DNA of 64,000 nucleotides from Peromyscus leucopus (Eukaryota > Chordata > Mammalia > Rodentia > Cricetidae), in assembly GCF_004664715.2 (NCBI RefSeq), contig NC_051068.1, positions 131,026,716-131,090,715 on the forward strand, written 5' to 3'. Shown here in pieces: positions 23,596-35,147 of this stretch. Within the stretch, counting starts at the first letter, position 1, and each line of letters starts with the position of its first letter. Made by a program: the position numbers and the translations under genes. The notes beneath the pieces are model-generated. The model saw nothing but the letters and a program-made list of their open reading frames with translations. It was not told the DNA's origin and made no database searches.

Positions 23596-24540
23596 TTATT
23601 TAAATCTGGTTTTGTCCTGGAATTTCTTGTTCACTCTGTCTATGATGATTGAAAGTTTTGCTGGGTATATTAGTCTAGGCTGGCATCCATGGTCTCTTAG
23701 TGTCTGCATTACATCTGTCCAGGTCCTTCTGGCCTTCAAAGTCTCCATTGAGAAATCAGGTGTTATTCTGATGGGTATGCCTTTATAAGTCACTTGGCCT
23801 TTTTCCTTTGCTGCTCTTAATATTCTTTCTTTATTCTGTACTTTTAGTTGTTTCATTATTATGGGGCAAGGGGACTCTTTGGGGGGGGTCTAGTCTGTTT
23901 GGTGTTCTATAGGCTTCTTGTATCTTCATAGGCATTTCCTTCTTTAAGTTGAGAAAGTTTTCTTCTATGGTCTTGATTAATACATTTTCTGTGTCTTTGA
24001 GTTGGTTTTCTTCTTCTTCCTCTGTCCCTGTAATCCTTAGTTTTGGTCTTTTCATGGTGTTCCAGATTTCTTGGACATTTTGTGTTATGAATTTTTTGGC
24101 TTTGGTATTTTCTTTGACAAATGAATCCATTTCTTTGAGATCCTCTCTTCCATCTCTTGTATTCTGTTGGTTATGTTTGCATCTATGTTTCCTGTTCATT
24201 TACTCAGATTTTCTATTTCCAGCATTCCCTCTGTTTATGTCTTCTTCATTGTTTCTATTTCACTTTTCTTGTCTTGAAGTGTTTCCCTCACCTGTTTTAT
24301 TGCTTTTTCATGTTTTTAAGGGATTTGTTGCTTCCTTCCAATTTTTTATTTGTCTTTTCCTCTATTTCTTTATAGATTTCTTCCCATTTTTGTTTAACTT
24401 TTTCTCAATTTCTTTATTGATTTCCTCCACTTTTTTTGTTAATCTTTTCCTCAATTTCATTTTTTCTCTAAAAGCCTCTAGCAACTTCATGATGCTATTC
24501 TTTAAGGTTGCTTTCTTCTGCTTCTTCTACTTGTGATGTT
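23596..24540 (-). pseudogene. L1 ORF1 (RNA-binding chaperone), broken
   Basis: The minus-strand pieces have the ORF1 layout: an acidic/lysine-rich coiled-coil part (about 24,480-24,000) and a C-terminal part with KERILRAAKEKGQVTYKG and PIRITPDFSMETLKARR (23,800-23,720). At least one frameshift separates the pieces at about 23,840, next to a G-run at 23,881-23,888. Confidence 0.9.
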
Positions 24541-25049
24541 CAGGTCTTGCTGTTGGAGGAGGGCTAGGTTATGGTGATGCTATATTTCTCTTTATGTTTT
24601 TGTATGTGCTTCTGCCTTGATGTTTGCCCATCTCCTCATCTAATAGGTATAATAGGTGCCTGTGTCTGAGAGAGTTGTTGTTGGTCCACTCTGTGCTTGT
24701 TGTGTCTGTGTCTCAGGGGGCCCTTCTGGGTCTAATCTTAGCTCTTGGTCTAACTGGAGCAGGTAGCTTCTATGTCTTAGAGAGAGCTAGTCTTGGTTCA
24801 ACCAAAGCTAGTTGATTCTGTGACTCACAGATTCATTCTTGGTCTTATCAGGGCTCTTGGTCCAATCAGAGCTCATAGATTCTGTGTTTCAGAAAGCCTC
24901 TCTTCGTCCAATGAGAGGTTCCATATTCTACTTCTCAGAAAGCCACTCTTGGTCTAATGAGGGCTGGCAGATTCCCTGTCTCCTGAGGTTACTCTTGGTC
25001 CAATGACAGTTCTTTGTCCAATGAGAGCTCTCTCTCTCTAAGCCCAATG

Positions 25050-25116
<67 letters not shown>

Positions 25117-25395
25117 TGTGTGTCAGGTGAGAGCTGGTGATTGGTTTCCAAGCCTCAGGAAGTGGCAGGGGTCTTGGGCAGATAGGTGTGGGGAGAGAGT
25201 GTATAGATTGCAGGGTCCACTGGGGGGGTCTTGGAGAAGGGGCCAAGTTGGGCGGCTGTTTCCTAGGAAAGGCTGGTGCCCAGGAATGGGTCCTAGGGAC
25301 AGGCTTCCCTGGGTATGAACAGAGTCACTCACTTCTGGGCCAGATGGGAGCTGGGGGTTGGTTTCCAAGCCTCAGGAAGTGGCAGGGGTCTTGGT
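24541..25395 (-). promoter_or_regulatory. L1 5' UTR with repeated units
   Basis: It contains repeats of ttggtccaatgagag type every 60-70 bp (24,680-25,030), a (CT)n-(TG)n tract at 25,045-25,123, and a longer unit present twice (ggtttccaagcctcaggaag at about 25,143 and 25,360). Rodent L1 promoters are built of such monomers. Confidence 0.85.
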
Positions 25396-25411
25396 CTTAC
25401 AAATAACTTTT

Positions 25412-25599
25412 AACTGCTATCACAATATGTTTCTGTGTCAAAATATATTGAAATATCTTTCAGATACTATGCATGTCACAAATATTTATTTTAAAATGAA
25501 AAATTAAATTTAATTATTAAAATAGCATCAGGTTAGCTTTTTTGTATAATTCTCCTCATGTGTTCATAGGCTTTCAATCATCATCTAAGAGGTTTTCTT
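25412..25599. other. Intergenic; nothing identified
   Basis: AT-rich sequence to the right of the L1 target site. Confidence 0.5.
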
Positions 25600-25850
25600 G
25601 GGTGTCTGATGGGAGCAGATATGAGATCCATAGCCAAACATTAGGTGGAGAAAGAACCTAAATTGGACACCCAATGGTCTCTTCCCTTTGAAGCTTGGGA
25701 ATCCTGCAGAAGAGGAAGAATTGTAGGAGCCAGAGGAGTCAAAGACACCAGGAGAACATGGACATGGCCCACAGAATCAACTATTCAGGGCTTGTATGAG
25801 CTGACAGATACTGAAGGCTCATACTTAATAGGCCAGAACTCTCACTGAGC
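25600..25850 (+). mobile_element. Old L1 fragment (3' region)
   Basis: The order tggtctcttccctttgaagc, cctgcagaagaggaagaatt, ggagccagaggagtcaaaga and cccacagaatcaactattca matches the region before the rodent L1 3' UTR, strongly decayed. Confidence 0.65.
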
Positions 25851-26004
25851 TATCTCCCCTGGAAGCCTGATTATTTTTTACCTGAGCCTTTCAACTTTAT
25901 TATTCTTCTCAAGGAGGCATATTTTAGCTTTATTTTTGACTAATTTAATTCTATACACTTATACAATTTACTTTCTATAATTTTTTATAATTTCATAGTA
26001 ATTC

Positions 26005-26183
26005 CTTTTTTGTTTTTTGTTTTGTTTTGTTGTTGCTGTTGTTTTGTGACAGGGTTTCTGTGTAACCACCCTGACTGTCTTGGACCTCACTCTGTAGATT
26101 AGACTGGACTTGAACTCAGAGAGATCTATCTCTGCCTTCTGAGTACTGAAATAAAGGGTGTGAGCCACCATTGTCTAACATAA
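26005..26183 (-). mobile_element. B1 SINE, antisense, diverged
   Basis: gacagggtttctgtgtaacc through ggcttgaact-like and ggtgtgagccaccattgtct is B1 in reverse, with a T/TG-rich start. Confidence 0.85.
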
Positions 26184-26844
26184 ATTTTAGAAAATTTAAT
26201 TCTATACATTTCTATTCACTACTTTCTATTTTCATAATTATTTCATTTGTCCTGCTTGTTGTGTTCTTCCTTTGTTGTTATTTTGCATGCATCTTCAAAT
26301 GACTATGTAGCACATTGAACTTACTCTACATGACTTCAATCCTTTCTACTTTACTTGAGAATTTCAGGATCACATCTTTAAGTAGACCCACAAGGTCATA
26401 ATAATTGCATTATGGCCAGCATACAATGTTTAGAGACATTGATTATTTCTTAAATGGTTGAATTACAGTGATGCAGTCTCCAGGAAACTGGCATGGGTCA
26501 TCTCCATTATGGGTAACATATTTAGAAGATAGTTGATTTATTCTTTGCTGAGAATGTAGAATGGCTCTGTGTAGATCATCATTATAACTGTAACTTTTGG
26601 TGTCAGTTTTTATTAGATCTGGCATAGCAAGGAGCATAGAGCCAATTGTATTATAATTACACATTTTTAGGTGGGCTAGTAATGTAGGTAGAAGCTCCTG
26701 TTACATAAAAAAAACATATAGCACTGCTACTTAAAGTAAATAAAACAACAAAATATTCTTTAAGGTCTTAATATTATATGTGTATGTTTATGTTCTATCC
26801 CAAGATCTGAAAAAAAACTCAAAATACAATTAACTTTTTACATT
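26184..26844. other. Intergenic; nothing identified
   Basis: AT-rich unique sequence. Confidence 0.45.
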
Positions 26845-26990
26845 TTTTGAGACAGTCACATGAAACCTAAGCTCCCCTCGAATTCTCTATGTGGCCAAGG
26901 ATGATTTAACTCTTGGTCCTTCTGCCTCTACCCGGAAAGTGCTAGGATTACAGATATACCCCCATGAGATCCAGCTTATGCAATGCTAGG
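26845..26990 (-). mobile_element. Old B1-like SINE, antisense
   Basis: tttttgagacagtcacatga, ctctatgtggccaaggatga and agtgctaggattacagatat are in reverse B1 order but highly diverged. Confidence 0.6.
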
Positions 26991-27329
26991 AATCAAAAAA
27001 TTAAAATTTTCACATAATTGTTTATTGGAAACTTCAAGTGCTAAATGTTCACCTTCATATAAGAAAACAGTGTAGCAGTAACTTACACTAAAATAAAACA
27101 TACTTATGATAGTTTGTTTTCTGTTTGGGATAGTTTCATATACTATAAATCTTTGCTTCTTGTTTTCTGTCATCAGAAGGCCCTTTCTACATGTTTTAAT
27201 CCTATATACCTCTTGCTGTTTTGTCAAAACTCAGCCTTCCCATCCCTCTATAAATACATAGAAATCCTTCTTCTATACATTCAAAAATTTCTTCACATTG
27301 TACTAAAATTATCTGTTTTATTTTTAATG
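26991..27329. other. Intergenic; nothing identified
   Basis: No feature recognised. Confidence 0.4.
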
Positions 27330-27860
27330 TTAAATATCCTTATTCACTCACTCACTCACCTATTCATTTACTTATTTTGCCAATATTTATTATGTGTCTA
27401 CTGTGGGCAAGGTACTGATGTGAGCTCAAGATAAAGCAGTAAGGTGCCAAATTGTCTGCTATTACTGAATTATTTGAGATAGTATTAAGTGCTGTGAAAT
27501 GGGATATGGGCTGTTCAGTGACAGAATTAAGAAAAAGTCCCTTTGATAACTGATATTGGGTAAGATTCATTGATGAAACAAAAGGAATGACAGAGAAGGA
27601 ATCACTGCATCACTGAAGGCAATGATTTCCCAGTAATGGGGATATGAAGTAGTTGCAGAGTCTCAGGGAGAGGAAGAAGAACAATGGCAATGGAGTATGG
27701 TGAACAGGTGAGAAAGAGTAAAAATAAGACCATTACATAAGCAGAAATTTACAGGAGTTTGGATTTTATTCTAAGCAAGACTGATACTCATTAGAGGGAT
27801 TTGAAGCAGACAGTAATATTATCTGATGCTGTTAGTTGTGAGGATGGTCTACCACAAGAA
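27330..27860. mobile_element. Ancient LINE2 (L2) fragment
   Basis: ccaatatttattatgtgtct, agtttggattttattctaag and gagggatttgaagcagacag are typical of mammalian L2. It predates the rodent repeats nearby. Confidence 0.65.
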
Positions 27861-27944
27861 GAAAGCTGAGTGACTAAACAGGAAACCCAGAGTCAGGGGT
27901 GTTAAAAAAAGAAAAACATTCATAAGCGCACAGGATGAGTGACA

Positions 27945-28175
27945 GAAAATGTGCTTGAATTCTGAAGCCAGGCTTCCTGGTTTTCAGTGTTGAATTATCC
28001 TCTTTATGCTGGGTAAGTTTCTGCAATTTATTTAAGACATCTGGGTTTGGATTTCTCTTTACATAAAAACAGAAATAGTGTTAGCAAGTAAATACTCACC
28101 ACCTAAAGTTGTTGTAAATATAAAATATTAATAGATGTTTATACCAGTTCCTGGAACAACAAATATTGGCTATAA
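27945..28175 (+). mobile_element. MIR SINE
   Basis: ctgaagccaggcttcctggt through ctgggtaagtttctgcaatt to aaagttgttgtaaatataaa follows the MIR consensus order. Confidence 0.7.
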
Positions 28176-28490
28176 ACCCTAAAAGATGAGAATGGGGCTA
28201 CAAATATATCAGATTGTACTGAAATTGAACATTTATATAGACTGCTACTGTGAGTACTAAAGCTGTTAGGGAAGCTTAGAAGAGTTTTAATAGCTACTTT
28301 TCTCATTGCTTCCACAAAATGGCTAACAACAGCAACTTAAGAAAGGGTTTATTTTGGTTCATGGTTTGAGAAAACAAAATCCATTATGGTGAGATAGGTG
28401 TGGTTAATGTATGAGGTCACCCTGTGCATTCAGCTTAGAAGCAGAGGTAGATGAAATACTGCAGCTCTATGGAATATGCTGCCCACATTC
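28176..28490. other. Intergenic; nothing identified
   Basis: Unique sequence up to the L1 target site. Confidence 0.4.
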
Positions 28491-28504
28491 AAAATGGTGT
28501 TCCA

Positions 28505-29218
28505 AGGAATAGGAGACCATGGTAAATGAAGACCACATGAGAAAAGGAAAAAACAAAGAGCTAAAGAGGCCCACAGAAATCCACAAAGATACCCCCACAA
28601 AAGATTGCTGGCAATGGTCGAGAGACAACTGGGACTGACCTACTCTGGTGATGGGATGGCCAAACACCCTAATAGTCGTGCCAGAAACCCCATCCAAGGA
28701 CTGAGGAATCTGGATGCAGACATCCACGGCTAGGCCCCTGGTGGAGTGCTGGGAGTCTAATTAGTGAGAAAGAGGAGGGTTTATATGAGCGAGAATTGTT
28801 GAAACCAAGGTTGGATAAAGCACAGGGACAAATAACCAAATGAATGGAAACACATGAACTATGAACCAAAGGCTGAGGGGCCCCCAACTGGATCAAGCCC
28901 TCTGAATAGATGAGACAGTCGATTGGCTTGATCTGTTTGAGAGGCATCTAGGCAGTGGTACCAGGTCCTGGGCTCGTTGCATGAGTTAGCTGTTTGAAAC
29001 CTGGGACTTATGCAGGGTCGCTTGGCTCGGCCTGGGAGGAGGGGACTGGACCTGCCTGGACTGAGTCTATCAGGTCGATCCCAGTCCTCGGGGGAGATCT
29101 TGATCTGGAGTAGGTAGGAATGGGGGGTGTCCTGGGGGGAAGGGGATGGGGGCAGGAAGGGAGAGAACAAGGGAATCTGTGGCTATTATGTAGAACTGAA
29201 TAGTATTGTAAAAAAAAA
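28505..29218 (+). mobile_element. 5'-truncated L1 3' end with 14-bp TSD
   Basis: The forward L1 3' UTR ends ctgaatagtattgta plus poly-A. It is flanked by aaaatggtgttcca at 28,491-28,504 and 29,219-29,232. About 714 bp of recent L1 were inserted by target-primed reverse transcription. Confidence 0.95.
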
Positions 29219-29434
29219 AAAATGGTGTTCCATCCTCAGTTAAATTTCTTTGAACATGTCTTCATAGATATGCCCAGATGTGTATTTCCTAATGGTTTTA
29301 AACATAGATAGCTGACTATGAAGATTAATCATCACAAGAATGCAGTGTGTAAAAATAAACAATTTTGCCAAATAGTGTAGCCTTCTTTTTTAGGTAGATC
29401 TTTGGGATACTGTTTTTTGTTTGTTTGTTTTATT

Positions 29435-29545
29435 GTTTTACTTTTGTTTTTCAGTACTAATGATCAAACTCAGGGCCTAGTGCATGCTAGGGTTAATGTT
29501 CTATCACTGAGCTACACTCTCAAACCTTTTTCCTTTTTTTTACAT
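29435..29545 (-). mobile_element. B4/ID-type SINE, antisense
   Basis: gatcaaactcagggcctagt and atgttctatcactgagctac are the reverse of the tRNA-derived part of B4/ID SINEs. Confidence 0.65.
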
Positions 29546-29700
29546 TTATTATCTATGTGAATGGGGATATTATTTGTACCTCAGGGCATTTGTAAAAGTC
29601 AATCCTGTAGAAATCATCAGGTAAATTTCAGAGATCAAACTCAAGTCACCAGGTTTAGCAGAAAGTGCCTTTACTGACTGAACCATCTCATTGTCCCACC
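29546..29700 (-). mobile_element. B2/B3-type SINE, antisense
   Basis: gatcaaactcaagtcaccag and ctttactgactgaaccatct are the reverse of a B2/B3 head. It is moderately diverged. Confidence 0.65.
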
Positions 29701-29862
29701 TCTTGGTTTTTTTGTTTTGTTTTTTTTTAAACAGGATTTCACTATGTACTTGGGCTTTGAACTTGCTATGTAGACCCAGATTGGCCTCAAACTCACAATT
29801 CTCGTGCTTCCATCTCCATGATGAGATTACAGGAGTGCCTTATCATACCCATCTTTGGGGAT
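29701..29862 (-). mobile_element. B1 SINE, antisense, diverged
   Basis: T-rich start, then aggatttcactatgtacttg, cagattggcctcaaactcac and gatgagattacaggagtgcc in reverse B1 order. Confidence 0.75.
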
Positions 29863-29924
29863 GGGTATATATCTTACTTCCACACAGAACTGTTACTGTG
29901 ATACACTAATCAATGATATCTGGG

Positions 29925-30185
29925 ACTCTCAGAATATGGCTACTGGCAGGGGTAAGGGTGGGGAAGGACTCACTTTTCTATAAGGGGCTGGCCACCGGGA
30001 GTTTGACCATACTATAGTGATTACATGAACAACACAAATTGGTCTTTTTAAAATCCTTTTTGGGGGGACCACAAGGTTTGGAGAACAGATTTGGGGGGAC
30101 TTGGAAGTAATGGTTATTGGGGTGCATTGTATAAAATTCTAAAATAATCAATAAAAATATTATGCTAAAAATAAATTTTTAAAAA
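29925..30185 (+). mobile_element. L1 (Lx-type) 3' end
   Basis: ctggccaccgggagtttgac to aatcaataaaaatattatgc is the terminal part of an older rodent L1 3' UTR with an A-rich end. Confidence 0.7.
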
Positions 30186-31255
30186 AATAAGTCATCTTCA
30201 CTTTTAATTATTTCCTCTAAACATCATATAAAATTAATTTAGAACCATTAATTTTTCTAAGGAATTGTTACTTCTTGCTAAGAAATAGATCCTGGGGGAA
30301 AGAAAGATAAAATAGTCTCCAGAAATTACCAAATAATGAATCTTATTTGTGGTTCACTAGTTGCATATCCACTTTGGTACTGAAAACATCATTCTCTCCA
30401 TGATTCATTAACCAGAGTCATCACAACACAGAATCATTTTACAAACCACAGATGCATATAAAAGGAACTAAAGATGACACTATTTTTTAAAAAATGTTGT
30501 AAATGTTTGTAGTTACTAAAATACAACCACAGGAGGGCTCATTCTTTCTTTGATAACAGTGGTTTCTTCAGAAGGTATTAAAGACTGGTGACTCCCAAGG
30601 ACAAGCCCATAAAAAAGATGACTCATTTCCCAGATTTCGTCATCAAATCACTGTTGAGATCATTCCTACTTAAGCTGAGCACTTCAAATGTATGAGTCAC
30701 CACACAAATCTCTGCATTTTCAATTAGAAATGAGGACATATTTTGGGATAGTTGGTGAAGTAGCTCCAAAGAATTTTCTCTGAAACCAGGGATGTTTGTC
30801 TGGACTGTAAGAATCCAGCACATGTATTCTAAACAGGCAACTCATGACCAAGTGTGCCCCATGACAAGCACCTGGTATTTTCACAAGAAAAGACACTTCC
30901 TACAGCTAGAGGATAAAGGGAACTCTGGGCCATCTGCTGAAGCCACAGGATCCAGAGCCACATCTAGGTATGTGAAAACCTGCCAACAAAGGCTTGGGTA
31001 TTTTCTACTTTTATTAGAGATGTTACCACTTGAAATTATCTCCTCTAATGGTGCTGTCATCCAGGAAGATGCCCACTGCCAAAGATGAACAACCTAATCT
31101 CTAGCCACAACTCCTTTGTTGTTTTCCACATCAGTGACCTTCATCCCACGTATCCCATATGTATTGCCCACATGCATCCTAGATTGCTAAAACTATGTCA
31201 TTATTTGAAGTCATTCCAAATCTGAAATATTAAATTGAAACACTTCACATGCTGT

Positions 31256-31256
<1 letters not shown>
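30186..31256. other. Intergenic; nothing identified
   Basis: Mostly unique. Open frames of up to about 98 codons show no known domain or exon structure. Confidence 0.4.
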
Positions 31257-31337
<81 letters not shown>

Positions 31338-31352
31338 CTCTCCTCTCTCTCC
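31257..31352. repeat. (CT)n microsatellite
   Basis: About 95 bp of CT, with a few interruptions. Confidence 0.95.
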
Positions 31353-31944
31353 CTGGAATTGATAGCTAGAACCTAACTTTTTCATTCAGTTACTGGTTCT
31401 ATTATTTTGCACATTTATTACATTACTAACAATAACAAATAATAGCAATTAACAACAGCCTTTATCAATGGTGTTATTTTATGCTAGAAACTGTATTAGG
31501 TACTTAAAATATTCAATGCTGTTTTCTATCATTTAGCTTCAGAGACTAAATGAACTAAGTGGTAAGGGCCTTACTTGCCCATGCTAAGCCCTTCCTATGT
31601 CATGAACCTTTTATACTCTGTTCATCATTACAACTTAAGTACACATATGAGAGGAATAGTACAGAACCCTGATACATATTGCCTGAACTGTCAGACTTGC
31701 CTTTGAAAGCTGGTAGAAATCATGACTTTTTAACTCCTGAGTTTTTCTATACCTGAAAAAGCAGTATCATACATATCACAGCAAGATATGCCACCAACTC
31801 AAGCAGCTGTCAAGGCACTTTGGGCCATAACCACATTGTTTGATGTCTGAATGCTTGAATAGCTAAACTACTCAATCATGGGGAAACAATTTCCCAGGCA
31901 GCCTGTTCATGTAAGGTTCCCTCTTCTCAAAGGGAAGTCTTTCA
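31353..31944. other. Intergenic; possible MIR/L2 at 31440-31560
   Basis: caattaacaacagcctttat and ctagaaactgtattaggtac resemble old MIR/L2 sequence. Nothing else was identified. Confidence 0.45.
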
Positions 31945-32115
31945 TGGCAGGTGAAATGGTTCATCAGGTAAAAGTGCTTGCTGCTTAGCCTGATGATCTT
32001 AGTTCACTCCTGAGTCCCACAAAGTGAAAAGAGAGAACCAAATCTTTCATATCCTCTAACCTCCACATGCAGTCATATGTGTGGTAATAGACAATATAAT
32101 AAAAACAAACATTTT
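31945..32115 (+). mobile_element. B3 SINE
   Basis: ggtgaaatggttcatcaggt, gtgcttgctgcttagcctga and ctctaacctccacatgcagt with an A-rich tail match B3 order. Confidence 0.8.
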
Positions 32116-32440
32116 TAAGGGAAGTTTTCAAATTTGTACTTTTTCATGCCCTTGAGCCTTTAATGATTGGGATCTGGCCAATTCCACAAATGCCTTCAAG
32201 AAATCACTTTGTTTTGTTTTTAGATATTCTTTTGAGAATTTCTTTTTTTTTAATAAGAAAATTTTTTCATTCAATTTAAACACCAAAGATCCCCTCTTCT
32301 CTCCTCTCACCTCCCCAGCTTCCCCCCAACCTACCTCCCACTCCCCCCACAAGAAGTCAAGGCCTCCCATGGGGAGGCACATCCAGTAGAGACAACTCCA
32401 AGCCCTTCGCCCTGCCTCAAGGCTACACGAGGTGTCCCAT

Positions 32441-33392
32441 TGTGGTGATATTGTATTCCCCAATATAGTGTGTACCCTAATAAACTTATCTGGATCAGAG
32501 AACATGACAGCCACTAGATATAGAGGCCAGAAAATGGTAGCACACACACCTTTAATCCTAGCATTCCAAAGGCAGAGATCCATCTGGATCTCTGTGAGTT
32601 CAAAGCCACGATGGAAACAGCTGGGCATGGTGACACACACCTTTAATCCCAGGAAGTGATGACAGGAAGCAGAAAGGTATATAAGGCATGAAGACCATGA
32701 ACTGGAGCCCTTATTAAACTTTTAGACTTTTGAGCAGCAGTTCAGCTGAGATTCATTCTGGATGAGGACTCAGAGGCTTCCAGTTTGAGGAAACAGGATT
32801 GGCTGTGTAGATGTAACCAACCGTCTTATTAAATAAGAAACACAGAACCAATGCAAAGAAGAAAGCCAAGAGATCAGAGCTAAGAAGCCTTACCCGCCTG
32901 CTGCAGCTAGCAAGAGACCTCTCCAAAAAAGGACCTACTTCCTGTGTGTTTGTCTTTATATAGTCTTTCTGTTCTGCCTTCTCATTGGTTGTAAACCCAA
33001 ACACATGACTGCATCATCACTGCCTGTATGTACAGCCCTCCAGGTCTTCCATGGTATTGAGATTAAAGGTGTGTGTCTCCAATGCTGGCTGTATCTTTGA
33101 CCACACAGAGATCTACCTAGCTCTTCTACCAAGTGCTGGGGTTAAAGGCGTGCACCACGAATGCCCAGCTCTGCGATGGCTTGGTATTAGCTCTGACCCC
33201 CAAGCAACTTTATTTATTAACATACAATTAAAATCACATTTCAGTACAAATAAAATACCACCATATGGCTGAGCAGTTGGTAAGGTGAGGTTAGCCCTAG
33301 CTAGTTCTGTTTCTCTGATCTTTCAATGTTCACCCCAATACCTGCCTCCAGGTTTGTTTTTATTAATAAGACCTTCTAAGATTCATGCTATA
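32441..33392 (+). mobile_element. Solo LTR (TGTGGTGATATTG family, 'LTR1') with TSD TCCCAT, itself interrupted
   Basis: It begins TGTGGTGATATTGTATTCCC and ends agattcatgctata. TSD tcccat lies at 32,435-32,440 and 33,393-33,398. The same family is found at 41,281-41,757 and 56,727-57,268. Its middle holds stretches of B1-like sequence (acctttaatcctagcattcc, ggatctctgtgagttcaaag). A second LTR has inserted at 32,806-33,265. Confidence 0.93.
32806..33265 (-). mobile_element. Solo LTR ('LTR2' family), antisense, TSD TGGCTG
   Basis: It is the reverse of the LTRs at 53,781-54,233 and 59,419-59,823. TSD tggctg lies at 32,800-32,805 and 33,266-33,271. It also carries a B1-like block (gtgctggggttaaaggcgtg in this orientation). 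It is younger than the LTR1 it interrupts. Confidence 0.93.
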
Positions 33393-34091
33393 TCCCATCA
33401 TAGGTAGTGGACTTCAAAAAGCCCCCTAATGCACCAGGGATGGATTCTGATTCTACCACTGCCCCCACCCCAAGCAAATCAAGCTATACAATTGTCTTGC
33501 CATGCAGAGGGCCTAGTCTAGTCCCATGCAGGTTCCATAGCCATTGATCCAACTTTCATGAGTCCCAACTAGTTTGGTTTTGTTGTCTCTGCAGGTTTCT
33601 GCATCATGATCCTGATGCACTTGCTCATAGAATCCCTCCTCTCTCTCCTACTGGACTCCTGGAGCTCTGCCTGGTGTTTGGCTGTGGATCTCTGCATCTG
33701 TCTCCATCAGTCATTGGAAAAAAGCTCTATGATGACAGTTAGGGTATTCACCAATCTGATCACTGGGGCAAGCCAGTTCAGTTCAGGCAACCTCTCCACT
33801 ATTTCTAGTAGTCCAAGGTGGGGTCATCCTTGGAGATTCCTGGCAGCTTCCCTAGCACCAGGTGTCTCTCTATTCCCATGATATCTCCCTTTATCATGGT
33901 ATCTCTCTCATTGCTTTCCCACTCCATCCCTGTTCCATCTCAACCATCCTATACTCTTACATTCTTATCCCCCATCCCCTACCCTCCATTGCCCACCCTC
34001 ACCCACAGTTCACTCATGGAGATCTTATCTATCTCCCCTTCCCAGGGTGATCCATGCATCCCTCTTTGGGTCTTCCTTGTTAACTAGCTTG

Positions 34092-35028
34092 AGAATTTCT
34101 TACATGTTTACTGTATTTACACCATTCCTACTCCTCCTGTTCTCCCCTCCAACTCCTGCATGCCCTCTCCAGTCCTTCTCAAATGACTTTATTATTGAAT
34201 ATGTATCCTGCTAAATCTGTTCAGGGTTGTGTTTTTAAAGCTGACCACTTTGGATTATATAATCTTTTGTGGAGCTTATCCCTGAAAAAAGTTGAATCCC
34301 TATCTTCCAGCAATCATTAATTGCCTGCAGTTCTTTATAGGGAGGCCCTGTGAAATTTTCCCCATCCACGTTGATCTGTCAACTGGTGCTGCCATTGTGC
34401 AGATCTTGTTTAAGTGATCACATTGTTGAGATTTTATTATACAGCTGTAAGATAGCTATGACAATATCTTATAGGAGACATCTTGGTTTTCTAACACTTA
34501 CAGTCTTTCTGCCCCCTTTTCTGTGATGTTCCCTCAGCCTTAGGTGTAGAGGTTGTGTTATATTTGTTAATTAAATCAGCCTTATCATTTCCAGAAGACA
34601 GTGTTTCATAGGACTATTTCCAATCCACCACTCGTAAAATATTTCTGTCCAATTTTCTATATTATTCCCTGTATTTTGAAGAAGGTGATACAGATGTCCT
34701 ATTTAGAGTTGAATACTTAACAGCCATTTGTTCTCAGCATTTTGACTAGTTGTGAGTCTCTGTACTGTATTGCTCACTGCAAGAAAAGTCTTTGGCCAAG
34801 GCAGATAGTAGCACCAGTCTAAGGATACAAATATAAATATTTATAGGGCACTTTGGCTACATATCTATTTACCTTAATATCAGTAATAAGTTCTACCATC
34901 TCCAAAAACCTGTGACATCCACAGCTTTCAGTTTTTACCAGGTTTACAGTACTTGGTATGTAATTCTTCCTGGAGAGAAGGCTTTAAATACAATGATAAA
35001 GTGGTTAGTTAATTACAAAACAATTGTA
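34092..35028 (-). mobile_element. L1 (Lx-type) fragment, antisense
   Basis: ctgccccc-type motifs such as ctttctgcccccttttctgt, gttgtgagtctctgtactgt and gataaagtggttagttaatt are in the order of the antisense Lx 3' region. Moderately confident, by eye. Confidence 0.6.
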
Positions 35029-35029
35029 C

Positions 35030-35147
35030 CAGAGTGATGCTTTGAATGAGAATGGCCCATATGCTCATATATTTGAATGTCTGGTTCTCAATTGGTAGAC
35101 CATTTAGGAAGAAATATGAGGTGTGACCTTGCTGGAGGAGGTGTGTT
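35030..35147. mobile_element. URR1-like element, left part only
   Basis: tgctttgaatgagaatggcc to gaggtgtgaccttgctggag matches the left half of the URR1-like elements at 5877 and 7560. It stops abruptly where the ERV copy A LTR begins, so A probably inserted in it. Confidence 0.55.

Larger units (their letters stand above)
15063..25395 (-). mobile_element. Near full-length L1, antisense, with 16-bp TSD and three nested LTR elements
   Basis: Exact copies of cttacaaataactttt lie at 15047-15062 and 25396-25411. Between them, read on the minus strand, are a 5' UTR with repeated units, ORF1, ORF2, a 3' UTR and a T-rich end (the poly-A) at low coordinates. Removing the three insertions leaves about 6.8 kb, the size of a complete rodent L1. 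Both ORFs carry stops and frameshifts, so the element is dead. Confidence 0.95.
32250..34090 (-). mobile_element. L1 3' region, antisense, split by an LTR
   Basis: 32,250-32,434 is a T-rich end followed by the C-rich reverse 3' UTR. The L1 resumes at 33,399 with sequence similar to 15,400-15,960 (ctctgcatctgtctccatca). The interruption is a nested LTR pair. Confidence 0.85.

Noticed and set aside
32128..32640. 170-codon minus-strand frame
   Set aside because: It crosses a T-rich L1 end and an LTR in the wrong frame, with no conserved motif.
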